A stretch of 64,000 nucleotides of DNA, taken from contig NZ_JAJVCN010000001.1 in the NCBI RefSeq assembly GCF_021390435.2, positions 1,674,001 to 1,738,000 of the forward strand, in the 5' to 3' direction. The position numbers were made by a program, and so were the translations under genes. The notes beneath the pieces were generated by a model. That model saw nothing but the letters and a program-made list of their open reading frames with translations, was not told the DNA's origin and did no database searches. Below are positions 33,446 to 43,373 of this stretch, one piece after another; position 1 is the stretch's first letter; the number at the start of each line of letters is the position of its first letter. This DNA comes from Kibdelosporangium philippinense. GTDB lineage: Bacteria > Actinomycetota > Actinomycetes > Mycobacteriales > Pseudonocardiaceae.

Positions 33446-35613
33446 GCGTTGTGGGACAACCTGTTGATCGGGTCGACGGTCCGCTGAAGGTCACCGGAAA
33501 CGCGCTGTATGTGGCGGACAACAAGGTTGATCGCCTGGCGTACGGCTACCTGGTCACCAGCACGATCGCGTTAGGCACGATCACCGGCATGCGCACGGAA
33601 GACGCGCTCAAAGCGCCCGGTGTGGTGGCGGTGTACAGCCCGGACAACCCGTTGAAACTGTTCGCGTACACCCAGAACCAGAACGACGAGAACAAACCTC
33701 CGCTGCAGGACAAGGAGATCCGCTACCACGGCCAGGTGATCGCCATGGTGGTCGCGGAGACCTTCGAGCAGGCCCGAGACGCGGCCGGGCTGATCAAAAC
33801 CACCTACGCCACAAGGGAACCGGCTGCCCGCTTCGATCCAGCCAAGGCCACTCCACCGCTCAGCGGGACGTCGGAGGTCAACGTCCTCGCTCCCGGCGTG
33901 CCGTCGATCGACGCGGCCCTCGCGGCAAGCGAAGTGACGGTCACGGCGACGTACACGACACCAGTGAACCATCACATCGCGATGGAGCCGCACGCCACGC
34001 TGGCCAGCTGGACCGGTGATCACCTGACGATCTACACCGTCAGCCAGGGCGTGCGGCTGGTGACCGCCCGGCTCGCGACGACACTGGGAATCGACCAGGC
34101 CAAGATCTACGTGCACAACCCGCACGTTGGCGGTGGTTTCGGTAACAAGTGGGGCAACTGGGCCCAGGTTCCGGTCACCGCGGCGGCGGCACGTGTGCTG
34201 GGGCGTCCAATCAAGACAGTCATGACCCGGGAGCAAACGTTCACTGTGGTCGGACACCGCCCTGCCTGCGCGCAAACGGTGTCGCTTGGCGCGAAACGCG
34301 ATGGCACACTCACGGCGATCAAGCACGTCGGCATCTCGTCGTTGTCCCCAGCCAGCAACTTCTACGAGCAGGTCGCGAACACCTCGCTGGCGATGTACGC
34401 GAGCCCGAACATTCACGTGGCCCGCAGGATCGTGCGCTTGGACGTGCCACCGACCACGATCATGCGAGCGCCCGGCGAGTCCAACGGGTCTTTCGCTCTG
34501 GAGAGTGCCCTGGATGAACTGGCCGAGAAGCTGGGCATGGACCCCCTGGAAATCCGCCGGAAGAACGACTCGCCGGTAGCGCCAAACAACGGCAGGCGTT
34601 GGTCGAGCAAGCATCTCGACGAGTGCTACCGCATTGGTGCCGAGAAGTTCGGCTGGTCGCGTCGCAACCCTGTGCCGAAGTCGGTCATGGACGGTGACTG
34701 GTACGTCGGTATGGGGGTCGGTACCGCGACCTACTCGGCAGGCAGGGGAGACGCGTCCATAAAGGTCCGCTTCCAGTCCGACGGTACGGTGAAAGTGTCT
34801 GGCACCGCGGCGGATCTCGGCACTGGACAGTCCACAGTGTTCTCGATCATCGCTGCCGACAAGCTCGGCATCCCGGTCGGCAGGGTGATTGCCGAGCTGG
34901 GTGACTCGACTTCGCCGACCGCTGCGAACGCGGGCGGCTCATCGTCCACATCGACCAACGGGCCTGCCGTCCAGGTAGCGACCGACGCGGCCATCCAGGC
35001 ACTGGTGAACTTCGCCACCGAGACACCGGGATCGCCATTCCAAGGCAAGGAAACTCGTTACGCGAACGGATTGTTGGTCGCTGGTGGACAGTCAATGACC
35101 TTCGGTGCGCTGCTGGCTGAATTGGATGTCCCGGCCGTTGAAGCGACCGCGACTTCCCCACGGCTCAACGACCCGGTCTACGCCTACCGGTCCTTCGGAG
35201 CGACCTTTGTGGAGGTCCGCGTCAACCGATGGACCGGCGAGCCGAGGGTGTCCCGGATGCTGTGCGTTGTGGACGCGGGCACGATCGTGAACCAGAAGAC
35301 CGCGCACAGCCAGATCGTCGGCGGCCTGATCATGGGCATGGGACACGCTCTGCTTGAGGACACTCGGCTTGAGCCATCCGGCCGGTTCGCCAACACCAAC
35401 ATGGCGTCCTACCTCGTCCCGGTCAACGCGGACGTGCCACCGATCGACGTGCACTTCCTCAACTATCCGGACACCAAGCTGAGCGCGCTCGGTGCCAGGG
35501 GAATCGGCGAGTTCAGCATCGTGGGCGCCGCGGGCGCGATCGCCGAGGCGGTCCACAACGCCACCGGCAAACGTATTCGGGAGTTGCCGATTACGCTGGA
35601 CAAATTGCTGTGA
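33442..35613 (+). CDS. paoC: Periplasmic aldehyde oxidase, molybdenum-cofactor subunit
   Basis: 723 residues, CoxL/XdhB-type subunit. HVGGGFGNKWGNWAQVPVTA and TIMRAPGESNGSFALESALDELAEKL bind the molybdenum cofactor, and ARGIGEFSIVGAAGAIAEAV holds the catalytic glutamate. PaoABC-type enzymes oxidise aldehydes to acids in the exported compartment. No PaoD/XdhC-type maturation gene follows; the operon ends at a palindromic repeat. With paoA disrupted at its 5' end the whole complex may be compromised or driven from an IS promoter. Confidence 0.9.
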   Translation: MSVVGQPVDRVDGPLKVTGNALYVADNKVDRLAYGYLVTSTIALGTITGMRTEDALKAPGVVAVYSPDNPLKLFAYTQNQNDENKPPLQDKEIRYHGQVIAMVVAETFEQARDAAGLIKTTYATREPAARFDPAKATPPLSGTSEVNVLAPGVPSIDAALAASEVTVTATYTTPVNHHIAMEPHATLASWTGDHLTIYTVSQGVRLVTARLATTLGIDQAKIYVHNPHVGGGFGNKWGNWAQVPVTAAAARVLGRPIKTVMTREQTFTVVGHRPACAQTVSLGAKRDGTLTAIKHVGISSLSPASNFYEQVANTSLAMYASPNIHVARRIVRLDVPPTTIMRAPGESNGSFALESALDELAEKLGMDPLEIRRKNDSPVAPNNGRRWSSKHLDECYRIGAEKFGWSRRNPVPKSVMDGDWYVGMGVGTATYSAGRGDASIKVRFQSDGTVKVSGTAADLGTGQSTVFSIIAADKLGIPVGRVIAELGDSTSPTAANAGGSSSTSTNGPAVQVATDAAIQALVNFATETPGSPFQGKETRYANGLLVAGGQSMTFGALLAELDVPAVEATATSPRLNDPVYAYRSFGATFVEVRVNRWTGEPRVSRMLCVVDAGTIVNQKTAHSQIVGGLIMGMGHALLEDTRLEPSGRFANTNMASYLVPVNADVPPIDVHFLNYPDTKLSALGARGIGEFSIVGAAGAIAEAVHNATGKRIRELPITLDKLL

Positions 35614-35620
35614 GAGCCTG

Positions 35621-35664
35621 TCGTGAGTGGTTATGCGCGTTAGAACGCGCATAACCACTCACGA
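35621..35664. terminator. Palindromic dispersed repeat, copy 4
   Basis: TCGTGAGTGGTTATGCGCG pairs perfectly with CGCGCATAACCACTCACGA around the TTAGAA tip. It sits between the convergent paoC and nicO-like genes and supplies the TGA stop of the latter, just as copy 2 does for vapC. Confidence 0.88.
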
Positions 35665-36972
35665 GGGAATTAGGGCGCGGATGGTCAATCCGGTGCCGAC
35701 AACAAGGACCATCGCCGAGGTCAGTACTGGGACGAAGCGGGTGTAACGTTGGATCCCGTTCGACAACCGGTCCATTCGATCACGGACCTTCACCAGAAGC
35801 AGCCCGGCGGTGGTCAAGGTCGCGGCCATTCCCAAGCCGTACGCGACAACGAGCAGCACACCGAACCACGTCCGTCCTAACGCGATCGCCCCGAGCAGCA
35901 CGACCAAAGCCGACGGGCTGGGCACGAGCCCACCGGCCACACCCATTCCCACAAGACCGGCCTTGCTGAAATGCCCATGGCCATGACCGTGCCCATGTCC
36001 GTGGCCGTGCTGCTTACGGAAAGCTGATCGGAACAGCACCACGCCGATGCCGGTGATGAGCAACCCGCTGGCCACCCCGAGCCATTGCAGGACCGTTTCA
36101 CCCGCAAGGACACTGGAAACACTGATCAACAGGCCAAGAATGAGCACGCCCGCGGTATGCGTCAGAGTCACGGTCGCGCCCACCAGAACGGCATCCCGCG
36201 GCGTTCCCTTGCGGCCCACCAGATAAGCGGCAATGACCGTCTTGCCGTGCCCAGGAAGCGCGGCATGGGACGCACCGAGCATCAGCGCGAGCAGGACCGC
36301 CAGAACACCCAGCCACAGCGTCAGATCCGCCGTACCGACAAGGTCGTTGAAAGCCGCGGCCAGCCCAAACGAACTCTCCGGCGCCGCGATTGGCCCAGTC
36401 GGAGCCGATCCCGCGCCCGGCTCCGCCATGAGTTCAACGCTACGCATATCCAGCGGTGAGGACAGCAAGTCCTCTGGATAGCTGCGCAGCTCGTTGCTGA
36501 TGCTCTGCGCAGGCACATCCGAGTCGACCCGGACGCCGGTCCCGGCCGCAGTGATCTCGTGCCAGCCGACCCGGTCGGCACGATACGAGTCTGTGAACGC
36601 CAGCCGCACATGCCCGCGGATCTCGGCTGGCGCGCTCAGGTCACAGGTCAAACGGGTCGTCGCCAGATCTGCTTGGCCCTTCGTGAATTCGATCTGCGCG
36701 GAACGGACCGCGAACGACAGTTGACGCGAGTCCACAGTGGCTCGCACCGCTCCAGCCAGGTCCTGGCACTGGCGGCCAGCGTCGCCGAGCTTCTCCTGAA
36801 GAGTAGGGATCTCAGCGAAGTCCACAACGGACTTCACGTCAACCCGGTCAGGATGCAGGTGCAGGCCGTGATAGTGGTTGACACTGAAGTTGCCGAGCGG
36901 ATGAGCCGACGCCGTTCCGCTCGGCCACAACAGCAACAGGCCGAGGACTACGACCACCAAACGCTTGATCAT
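35659..36972 (-). CDS. NicO/RcnA-like nickel-cobalt transporter with N-terminal exported domain
   Basis: 437 residues. Signal peptide (LVVVVLGLLLLWPSGTASA), then an exported domain of about 190 residues starting HPLGNFSVNHYHGLHLHPDR. The membrane part (from about 215) has ASHAALPGHGKTVIAAYLVG, the NicO motif, and a His-rich loop KQHGHGHGHGHGHGHF that likely binds metal. TLTHTAGVLILGLL is the second metal-site helix. It is the last gene of a DUF4331-TPR-NicO operon with ATGA coupling. Direction of transport is not decided by the sequence. The stop codon lies in palindrome copy 4. Confidence 0.85.
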   Translation of the reverse strand: MIKRLVVVVLGLLLLWPSGTASAHPLGNFSVNHYHGLHLHPDRVDVKSVVDFAEIPTLQEKLGDAGRQCQDLAGAVRATVDSRQLSFAVRSAQIEFTKGQADLATTRLTCDLSAPAEIRGHVRLAFTDSYRADRVGWHEITAAGTGVRVDSDVPAQSISNELRSYPEDLLSSPLDMRSVELMAEPGAGSAPTGPIAAPESSFGLAAAFNDLVGTADLTLWLGVLAVLLALMLGASHAALPGHGKTVIAAYLVGRKGTPRDAVLVGATVTLTHTAGVLILGLLISVSSVLAGETVLQWLGVASGLLITGIGVVLFRSAFRKQHGHGHGHGHGHGHFSKAGLVGMGVAGGLVPSPSALVVLLGAIALGRTWFGVLLVVAYGLGMAATLTTAGLLLVKVRDRMDRLSNGIQRYTRFVPVLTSAMVLVVGTGLTIRALIPS

Positions 36973-38130
36973 CGAATCGCTCCGAGAATGGCGTTTCGGT
37001 GTTCGAGCACAGTCGCGTTACGCCAGCCCAACGCGACCGCCTTGTCTGAATAGGACAGCGCATCGGCGTGACGCCCGTTGAGATGCAGCGCCCAAGCCAT
37101 GGCGTCAGCGACGAAAACACTCTGCCGCTTGGTCCATTCGGCCTCAGCCAGACGCAACGCCGTCGCCTTGTCGCCACGATCCGCAGCGACCATCGAAGCG
37201 ACCAGATCATCGCTCGCGCCCTGGGACTCCAGGAGCTTCTGCTGCTTGGCCAAGATGTCGTACTGCTGGTCCGCCTCGGCCTTCCGGCCAGTCTGGGACA
37301 GCAGCCTGGCGTAGTCCGGAATGTACTGTGGCGCCCGTGCGGTCAGCTCCCGATAGCCGTTGATTGCCTCGTCCACACGGCCTTGCGCCGCATGAACCTT
37401 GGCGCGACCATGTAGCAAAGCCAGATCTTTCGGCGTGGTCGCCAGACCCTGCTCGAAGTGCGTGCGCCTGCTCGACCTGGCCGATGTTCCAGGCCAGTTC
37501 ACCGAGCTGGTATTCGCAGAACGCGGCCTCGTCCGAGGAGGTGGCCGAGTCAAGCCCACGCCGCATCGCCGAGCGCGCTTCGGCTTGCTGACCGTGCAGC
37601 TCGAAGTAGTAAGCGGCGCGGGTGAAAGCAGCCACGTTGGGCTTCAGATCCAGCATTCGCTGCACGGCGTCCATCGATCCTTTGTCATCGCCCAACTGCG
37701 TCAACGCATCCGCGAGGACGCCGTAGACCTCAGCTGTCTCAGGCATGAGGGCCTGCGCCCGAGTCGCCCAGTCTTTCGCCTCAGCGAAGTCGTGACGGGC
37801 GTTGGCAAGCGCGCCCATCCCGGTCATGGCTTCGCCATTGCCTTCCGGCATCAGCTTCACGGACCGGTCCAGTGCGCCCTGCGCTTTGGCGTAATAGTTG
37901 GGGTCGGTCGTGGTACGGGCCAGTTCGACGTACGAGCTGCCGAGCTGGGCCCAGCCTGAGGCGTCACCGGGAACCCGGTTGAGCCTGGCCTGCAACGAGT
38001 CCACGTTCTGCTTGAGCCGGTTGGTCCGGCTGATCGGCTCGACCGCGACACTGGACTCATTGGACTGAGTGAGGGTGACCGCGGCGGCGATCAGCGCCAC
38101 CGCCGCGACCACGATCAGGAAAACCCTCAT
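36969..38130 (-). pseudogene. TPR-repeat lipid/membrane-anchored protein, frameshifted
   Basis: The ATG at 38130 overlaps the DUF4331 stop and opens with a membrane segment (FLIVVAAVALIAAAVTL). TPR-like repeats follow, such as GWAQLGSSYVELAR, AKAQGALDRSVKLMP and VYGVLADALTQLGDDKGSM. At 37460-37468 the frame breaks: GQVEQAHA continues in another frame as HFEQGLATTPKDLALLHGRA and runs to a stop that overlaps nicO. A single lost base in GCGCACGC(G)CACTTC would explain it. Total intact length would be about 387 residues. It may be a true mutation or a sequencing error. Confidence 0.75.
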
Positions 38131-39689
38131 GACTGGCGCGTCCTGCGCTTGCGCCACATCCAGAAACCGCCACCAGCCAACGCAAGGGCACCGAAGGCGC
38201 CACCAATCATTGGACCGGCAGGCATGTCACCGATGACGCCAGCGCTCGGCGCGACGTCGACCATCACGGTGTTCGAGTTCACCGCGGTGTTGTGTGGCAG
38301 TGCCACGTAAGGGAACTTGGGCTCGAACCACTTGTCGTTGGCGTCCACTTTGTCCCCAGCGGCCAGCTCAGGCACGATCTGGCCGGTCTGCGCGGCACCC
38401 GCGAGCGCCTGCAGCTCGATGTCGACCACGTCGTCGGCGAGCCTGCGGCCGTTCGGGAACCCTTGCAGGTCACCGCCGAGCACACCGAGCCGGTTGGGCT
38501 TGTCGTTGGGCTGAATGGACGTGTTGAGCCGCAACATCTCCGACGGCACGAACTTCTTCGGGTTCGCGTCGGCGTTGTTCAGCTGCGAGTTCAGATCCGC
38601 CTTGATCGGGCCGTTCGCCTTGGTGGTGATGCCGGTGAGGAAGATCTCGACAAGGTCGTTGCGCGGTGTCGCCGGTGCCTTCAGCTTGTAGATCGCTTCG
38701 AGCAGCTTGGGCACCTCAGGGTTGGTTACCCGGTCCAGTAACGGTTTGATCGTCCCGTCCTTGTCCGGAGTCAGTCCGTTGAACGCGTCCTTCAACGCGA
38801 CCGACGACACGACTTCGTTCACCAACGGGTTGCCCAGCCGGGAAACCTGGACGAACGGGCCTTCCGGCTTCGCCTGGCCGGGGGACAGGCGCAGGGTCTT
38901 GCGCTCGGTGTCGCTCCAGATCCCGATAACCGGGTTGCGCTTCGGGTCGCCCTTCAACGACAACTGGGACTTCGGCACCTGGATGGCGATCGTGTTGACG
39001 TTGTAGCCACGCAAGGTGTCCTGGCCGACCTCGCTCAGGTTTCCGCCGTACAGCAGGTCGAACACGCGCAGGTCGAGGAAGAACGAATCCTCGGCCGCGC
39101 CGACGTACGTCTGGCCGCCGCCAGGCAGCTTGGTGATGGCCTGGTCGCGAAGTGGGCGGTAGTCGGGGATCGACGCTGGGCCCACATTGGACGGTGCGAC
39201 CCTGCCCTTGCGGATCAAGGTCTTGTCGTTGCCCTTGTCGTCCATCAGTTCGAGCTTGTAGTTCTGCCGGAACAGCAGATTCTCGTCGTCGAGTGAGGTG
39301 ACCGGACCGTTGTTGTACAAGAAGGTGCTCTTGCCGCGCCGGTCGTCGTTCTCGAAGGTCCAGCGATAGGTCAGATCCGGCTTGGCGTCACCGTCGTTGT
39401 CGATGTTGATGTCGTAGTTCGCGTCGGCGGCCCACGGATAGAAGTTCGGGCCGCCGTTGGGTTCCTGCAACCCGAACCAGTTGGCCACCAACGTGACCGT
39501 GTCAGGGTTGTCCGGGCTGACGAACGCGTACACGTCCGTGTTGTCGACCGTGGGATCCGCCGCGATGAGCGGTGCTTCCCGATGGCTTGAGGCACTCGCG
39601 GAACCGGGGATGAACCCGGCGAGTCCGCAGCTGAGCAGTAGTGCGGCGGCCATCGCCAGCGGCTTTCGCCGCCCACGTAAGGCAATCAT
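38127..39689 (-). CDS. DUF4331-family exported protein
   Basis: 520 residues from ATG 39689 (GGAGGAAAG upstream). Signal peptide (PLAMAAALLLSCGLAGFIPG), then the DUF4331 hallmark start SSHREAPLIAADPTVDNTDVYAF and IQVPKSQLSLKGDP. The C-terminus is a membrane anchor followed by basic residues (GGFWMWRKRRTRQS), so the protein sits on the outer face of the membrane. Function of the family is unknown. Its coupling to a TPR protein and a metal transporter suggests a shared envelope or metal-related task. Confidence 0.88.
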   Translation of the reverse strand: MIALRGRRKPLAMAAALLLSCGLAGFIPGSASASSHREAPLIAADPTVDNTDVYAFVSPDNPDTVTLVANWFGLQEPNGGPNFYPWAADANYDINIDNDGDAKPDLTYRWTFENDDRRGKSTFLYNNGPVTSLDDENLLFRQNYKLELMDDKGNDKTLIRKGRVAPSNVGPASIPDYRPLRDQAITKLPGGGQTYVGAAEDSFFLDLRVFDLLYGGNLSEVGQDTLRGYNVNTIAIQVPKSQLSLKGDPKRNPVIGIWSDTERKTLRLSPGQAKPEGPFVQVSRLGNPLVNEVVSSVALKDAFNGLTPDKDGTIKPLLDRVTNPEVPKLLEAIYKLKAPATPRNDLVEIFLTGITTKANGPIKADLNSQLNNADANPKKFVPSEMLRLNTSIQPNDKPNRLGVLGGDLQGFPNGRRLADDVVDIELQALAGAAQTGQIVPELAAGDKVDANDKWFEPKFPYVALPHNTAVNSNTVMVDVAPSAGVIGDMPAGPMIGGAFGALALAGGGFWMWRKRRTRQS

Positions 39690-39717
39690 GACTTTCCTCC
39701 CCGCCCCGGCAGGCAAA

Positions 39718-39753
39718 GAGCCGGGCGCACCATGTCTTCGGTGCGCCCGGCTC
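39718..39753. terminator. Hairpin terminator
   Basis: GAGCCGGGCGCACC pairs with GGTGCGCCCGGCTC around an 8-nt loop. It lies between the end of the Pro-rich surface-protein gene and the start of the DUF4331 gene, both on the minus strand, so it ends transcription of the former. Confidence 0.85.
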
Positions 39754-39775
39754 AGCGGATTGCGAGGATTTTCGG

Positions 39776-40714
39776 TTATCTGAAGCGGAGCACCGCGACC
39801 CCGGCGAGCACGAAGAACACCAGGATGATCAACGAGCTGCTCTGGCCACCGGACGAGCTGGTCAGCAGCTGGTCAACCGCCGCGGTCAGCACCACACCGC
39901 AGTTCGCGGTGACCCAGTGCCTGCCTGCCTCCAACCGGGTGAACTGGACGTCGGCGACGAAGTTGCCGTCGGCGTCCGCGATCGTCGCGCCGATCCGTTC
40001 TCCTTTTGACATCAGTGTTACGGGCGCGCCGGGCGAGCATCCCTTGCCGGTCGCCCGCAACGTGTCACCCGGGCTCATGGTCACGCGGTCGAGCTGCAGC
40101 GTGCCGTCCGACGTCGGCTTCGGGTCCGCTGTGGACAGTGGCGGCAGCTCGGTCGGCGGGATCGACGGCGGTGTCGTCACCGGCGGTGTGGTGACCGGTG
40201 GCCGGGACGGCGGCGTCGTTACCGGCGGCCGGCTCGGCGGATTGGTGACCGGAGGCGTCACCGGCGGTGTCACCGGTGGCGTGACCGGGGGATTGCTTGG
40301 TGGATCGCTCGGCGGGTTCGACGGCGGTGGCGTCACCCGGAACGGCACTCGGGCAATCAATTCCAGACTGGGACAGGTTCCGGTGATTGTGTGGCTGTCC
40401 ACCTTGGCGTCGGTGGGCACCTTCGCTGCGACCGTCCCGCTGGCAAGGCCCGGCGCCGCGCTGGCGATCTCCACGCCGTCGAAGCGGAACACGATCCCGG
40501 TCTTACACAAGGATCTTCCGCTGTTTCTCGAGAACCCGGACCAGCCAATGGTGATGTTCGACCCGGCCGGACCGCTGGCCGGGCTGACCGTCACCGCCGG
40601 GTTGGGCGCGGGCGGCTGACTACTGCTGGTCTGCGCGTCCGCGAACGGTGCGGCGACCAAAAGTACGGCTAAGCCGCCCGAAAGGGCAGCGATTGTTCGC
40701 GAACCAGTGCGCAT
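39776..40714 (-). CDS. Pro-rich, membrane-anchored surface protein
   Basis: 312 residues from ATG 40714 (GGGGAG upstream). Signal peptide (AALSGGLAVLLVAAPFADA), an immunoglobulin-like segment (PAVTVSPASGPAGSNITIGW), a low-complexity stalk of PPVTPPV/PPSRPPVTT repeats, a second Ig-like segment (VTMSPGDTLRATGKGCSPGA) and a C-terminal membrane helix (SSLIILVFFVLAGVAVL). It looks like a cell-wall-spanning surface protein of unknown ligand. It is divergent from the kinase cluster starting at 40795. Confidence 0.75.
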   Translation of the reverse strand: MRTGSRTIAALSGGLAVLLVAAPFADAQTSSSQPPAPNPAVTVSPASGPAGSNITIGWSGFSRNSGRSLCKTGIVFRFDGVEIASAAPGLASGTVAAKVPTDAKVDSHTITGTCPSLELIARVPFRVTPPPSNPPSDPPSNPPVTPPVTPPVTPPVTNPPSRPPVTTPPSRPPVTTPPVTTPPSIPPTELPPLSTADPKPTSDGTLQLDRVTMSPGDTLRATGKGCSPGAPVTLMSKGERIGATIADADGNFVADVQFTRLEAGRHWVTANCGVVLTAAVDQLLTSSSGGQSSSLIILVFFVLAGVAVLRFR

Positions 40715-40794
40715 GGCTACTACTCCCCTGAATACGTCCGCCACAGGTTGTAGCATCCCCATCCAGTTATCAACACCGACAATCGGGATGCCCA

Positions 40795-41607
40795 ATGAGA
40801 CGCGTGATTGCGGCAGGGGTTGCGCTCGGCGTGTCCGCTGTCCTTTTCGGTGGGTTGTCGTCGCCAGCGGCCGCCGCCGAGCCACTGAGGATCACGATCG
40901 CCTTTGATGGCAAGGACATCACCGGAAACACTGTCACAGTGGAACCGAGCAAGCCGGTCGAGCTCACGGTGACCGCGACGAACGATGGCGACACACCGGT
41001 GAACGTGCGCAGCGTGCGCGTGTCCGGAGTGGCGCTCGCGTTGACCTTCTTCTCGTACGACACAGTGGTTCGCTACGACGTCCCGGCACGTCAGACGGTG
41101 ACCAGGACACTGGTCCTCGACCTGGCCGAGCTGGAAGGCCAGGCCATCGGCCTGCTGCCGGCGACAGTGGAAGTCCTGAACACGCAACGGGAAGTGATCG
41201 GCAGCTCGAAGACGGTCACCGACGTGCGCGGTTCACTGTGGTCGGTCTATGGCGTGTTCGGCCTCGCGCTGTTGGTGCTCACCGCCTTCATCTGGGTGAC
41301 AGCGCTGATCGCCCTTGCGCGCCACAAGCTTTCGCCCAACCGGTGGAAGCGGGCACTGCGCTTCTTGCCAGCGGGCATCGGAACTGGCCTTGTGGCAGTG
41401 GTTTCGCTGTCGGTGCTGCGGCTCGTGCCGCCGGAGCCGACGGTTGAGATCCCAATCGTTATCGCGGCTGCTGCGATCGGCCTAGTGCTCGGATACCTGA
41501 CGCCGCACCCGATCGCGCCGCCGACCGCCCCGATGGGCGGCCCGGATGATCCCACGATCGGTCTGACCACCCGCCGAATGGACAGCACCACCGAGGCTTA
41601 CGGATGA
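40795..41607 (+). CDS. Exported membrane protein of unknown function, linked to kinase
   Basis: 270 residues. Signal peptide (VIAAGVALGVSAVLFGGLSS), a beta-rich exported domain (DGKDITGNTVTVEPSKPVELTV ... TRTLVLDLAELEGQAIG), then three membrane helices (GVFGLALLVLTAFIWVTALIAL, FLPAGIGTGLVAVVSLSVL, IPIVIAAAAIGLVLGYL) and a Pro-rich tail. No family recognised. Its stop overlaps the kinase start by 4 bp, so both proteins are probably made together and may form a sensor complex. Confidence 0.6.
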   Translation: MRRVIAAGVALGVSAVLFGGLSSPAAAAEPLRITIAFDGKDITGNTVTVEPSKPVELTVTATNDGDTPVNVRSVRVSGVALALTFFSYDTVVRYDVPARQTVTRTLVLDLAELEGQAIGLLPATVEVLNTQREVIGSSKTVTDVRGSLWSVYGVFGLALLVLTAFIWVTALIALARHKLSPNRWKRALRFLPAGIGTGLVAVVSLSVLRLVPPEPTVEIPIVIAAAAIGLVLGYLTPHPIAPPTAPMGGPDDPTIGLTTRRMDSTTEAYG

Positions 41608-43373
41608 CAGCGCCGCTGAGCATGGTCAATGCCTTGCCGCAGTACACGATCGGCGGGCAGATCGGCTCCGGCGGAATGGGCGAGGTCTTCTCCGGCGTGC
41701 ACCGGACGCTCAACCGTCAGGTGGCGATCAAGCAGTTGCCACCCGACATGGCCGGGCGTGTCGGTGCCTTCGTCCAGTTCGACCGCGAGGCAAGGGTTCT
41801 CGCCAGTCTCGACCACCCGCACATCGTGCCGGTCTACGACTACGTGCAGAACCTGCTCGTGATGGAGAAGCTGGACGGCGGCACGGTGTTCGACCGGTTT
41901 CACGCCGGGAAGATCGACCAGGAACAAGCCTGCGCGATCACGCTGGCGATGCTGTCCGGACTGCACGCCGCGCATGTCGCGGGTGTGTTGCATTTGGACG
42001 TCAAACCGAAGAACCTGCTTTTCAACACCGCTGGTGTGGTGAAGGTCGCGGACTTCGGCATCGCGCAGGTGATCAGCGAAGGTGCGACGCTTGTCACGCA
42101 CGGCGGTCAGATCCTTGGCACGCCCGCGTACATCGCCCCAGAACAGGCGATGGGCAATGCGCTGACCCCGGCCGCGGATGTCTACGCGGCCGGAACAGTG
42201 TTGTACGAACTGCTCAGCGGTGAGTTGCCGTTCGACCGGGATCGCGGTGCGCTGGCGTTGATCCGCCAGCATATGTTCGCCGACCCCAAGCACATCGAAC
42301 GTGTCCCCGAACCGTTGGCGACTGTCGTGATGCGCAGCATCGCGCGTGAACTTCCGGCCAGGTACAAGGAAGCTGAGGCATTCGCGACCGATCTGGCCTC
42401 GGCTGCGACGAGTGCGTACGGCCAAGGCTGGCTGGAACGATCCGGTATTCCGGTGCTGCACCTCGCGCCTCGGGTCGTGGCCGCTTTGGCGACTGGCGCG
42501 GCACCGCGTGAAGAACTGACGATCGCCACGCCGAAGATCGGCGGTGTCACGGCCGATCCGACCATTGTGGACCCGGATTCGCCCACGTTGAAACGCCCGC
42601 GCGTGCCCGGCTGGATCGCGGCGGCTGCTCTGCTTGGCGTAGTCGTGGTGTCCTTGCTCGCGCCAGCGACCTTGTCACACGACAGCACCTCGGCGATGTC
42701 GGTGCGTAATGCGCCGAGCATTGGACCGGCGACCGTTGATCTCACGAAACCCATTGAGGTCACCGGAGATGACGTGGTCGACGGTTCGCTGACGATGTCG
42801 ATGTCCGGCGCGGGCATCCCGCTCGGCTCGGGATCGAGTCAGGTCGAGCCCGATCGTGACCGAAAGTTCACCACCGAGATCACGATGCCGCCGATCGCCC
42901 GCTGGCTCGTCGGCGGCACGGTGACCGGGGAGCTTCGGTGGACGCCGAAAGGCGGCGGCCCACAGGCTGTCCAGACGTTCACCCTCAAGGCGGAACAACA
43001 TCCGCTGGTCACCGTGATGGGTACCGGAAGTCTGCTGCTGGCGCTGTTTTCCGTCGCCTACCTGGAATCCACTTCGCGGACAATCCGCCGCGGCTACCGT
43101 CGTCCGTCTGCTCGGTACAGCGCAGGGCTGCTCGGTGCGTTGATCGGCTTGGCGATTTGGCTGTTCACGTCGGTGATGCTTGGCCACGAACTGAGCATGG
43201 TCTTTGGCATCGTGGCGGTCGTGATGGCCGGAGCCGGTGGCGCGTGCCTGATCATCGCGACCGAACGTGCCACGATTGTTGCGCGCCATCGGGCACTATG
43301 GCGGGATGGACGGCAAGGCGTACTTGGAGAAGGTGATCAGCGATCGACTGCGGGCAGCACGGGAACAGCCTGA
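41604..43373 (+). CDS. Membrane Ser/Thr protein kinase (PknB-type, non-RD)
   Basis: 589 residues. Kinase domain at about 14-275: P-loop GQIGSGGMGEVF, ATP lysine VAIKQL, catalytic loop HLDVKPKN and DFGIAQV, then GTPAYIAPEQAMG. The HRD arginine is Leu, so it is a non-RD kinase that may not need activation-loop phosphorylation. A membrane helix at about 335 is followed by an exported beta domain and three further helices, unlike the PASTA architecture. It is flanked by an exported membrane protein and a cytosolic protein. Confidence 0.92.
   Translation: MTAPLSMVNALPQYTIGGQIGSGGMGEVFSGVHRTLNRQVAIKQLPPDMAGRVGAFVQFDREARVLASLDHPHIVPVYDYVQNLLVMEKLDGGTVFDRFHAGKIDQEQACAITLAMLSGLHAAHVAGVLHLDVKPKNLLFNTAGVVKVADFGIAQVISEGATLVTHGGQILGTPAYIAPEQAMGNALTPAADVYAAGTVLYELLSGELPFDRDRGALALIRQHMFADPKHIERVPEPLATVVMRSIARELPARYKEAEAFATDLASAATSAYGQGWLERSGIPVLHLAPRVVAALATGAAPREELTIATPKIGGVTADPTIVDPDSPTLKRPRVPGWIAAAALLGVVVVSLLAPATLSHDSTSAMSVRNAPSIGPATVDLTKPIEVTGDDVVDGSLTMSMSGAGIPLGSGSSQVEPDRDRKFTTEITMPPIARWLVGGTVTGELRWTPKGGGPQAVQTFTLKAEQHPLVTVMGTGSLLLALFSVAYLESTSRTIRRGYRRPSARYSAGLLGALIGLAIWLFTSVMLGHELSMVFGIVAVVMAGAGGACLIIATERATIVARHRALWRDGRQGVLGEGDQRSTAGSTGTA

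Noticed and set aside
37207..38157. Two separate TPR proteins at 36969-38157
   Set aside because: The reading frames join into one continuous TPR protein after adding a single base; the tail of the first frame loses all TPR character after the break.
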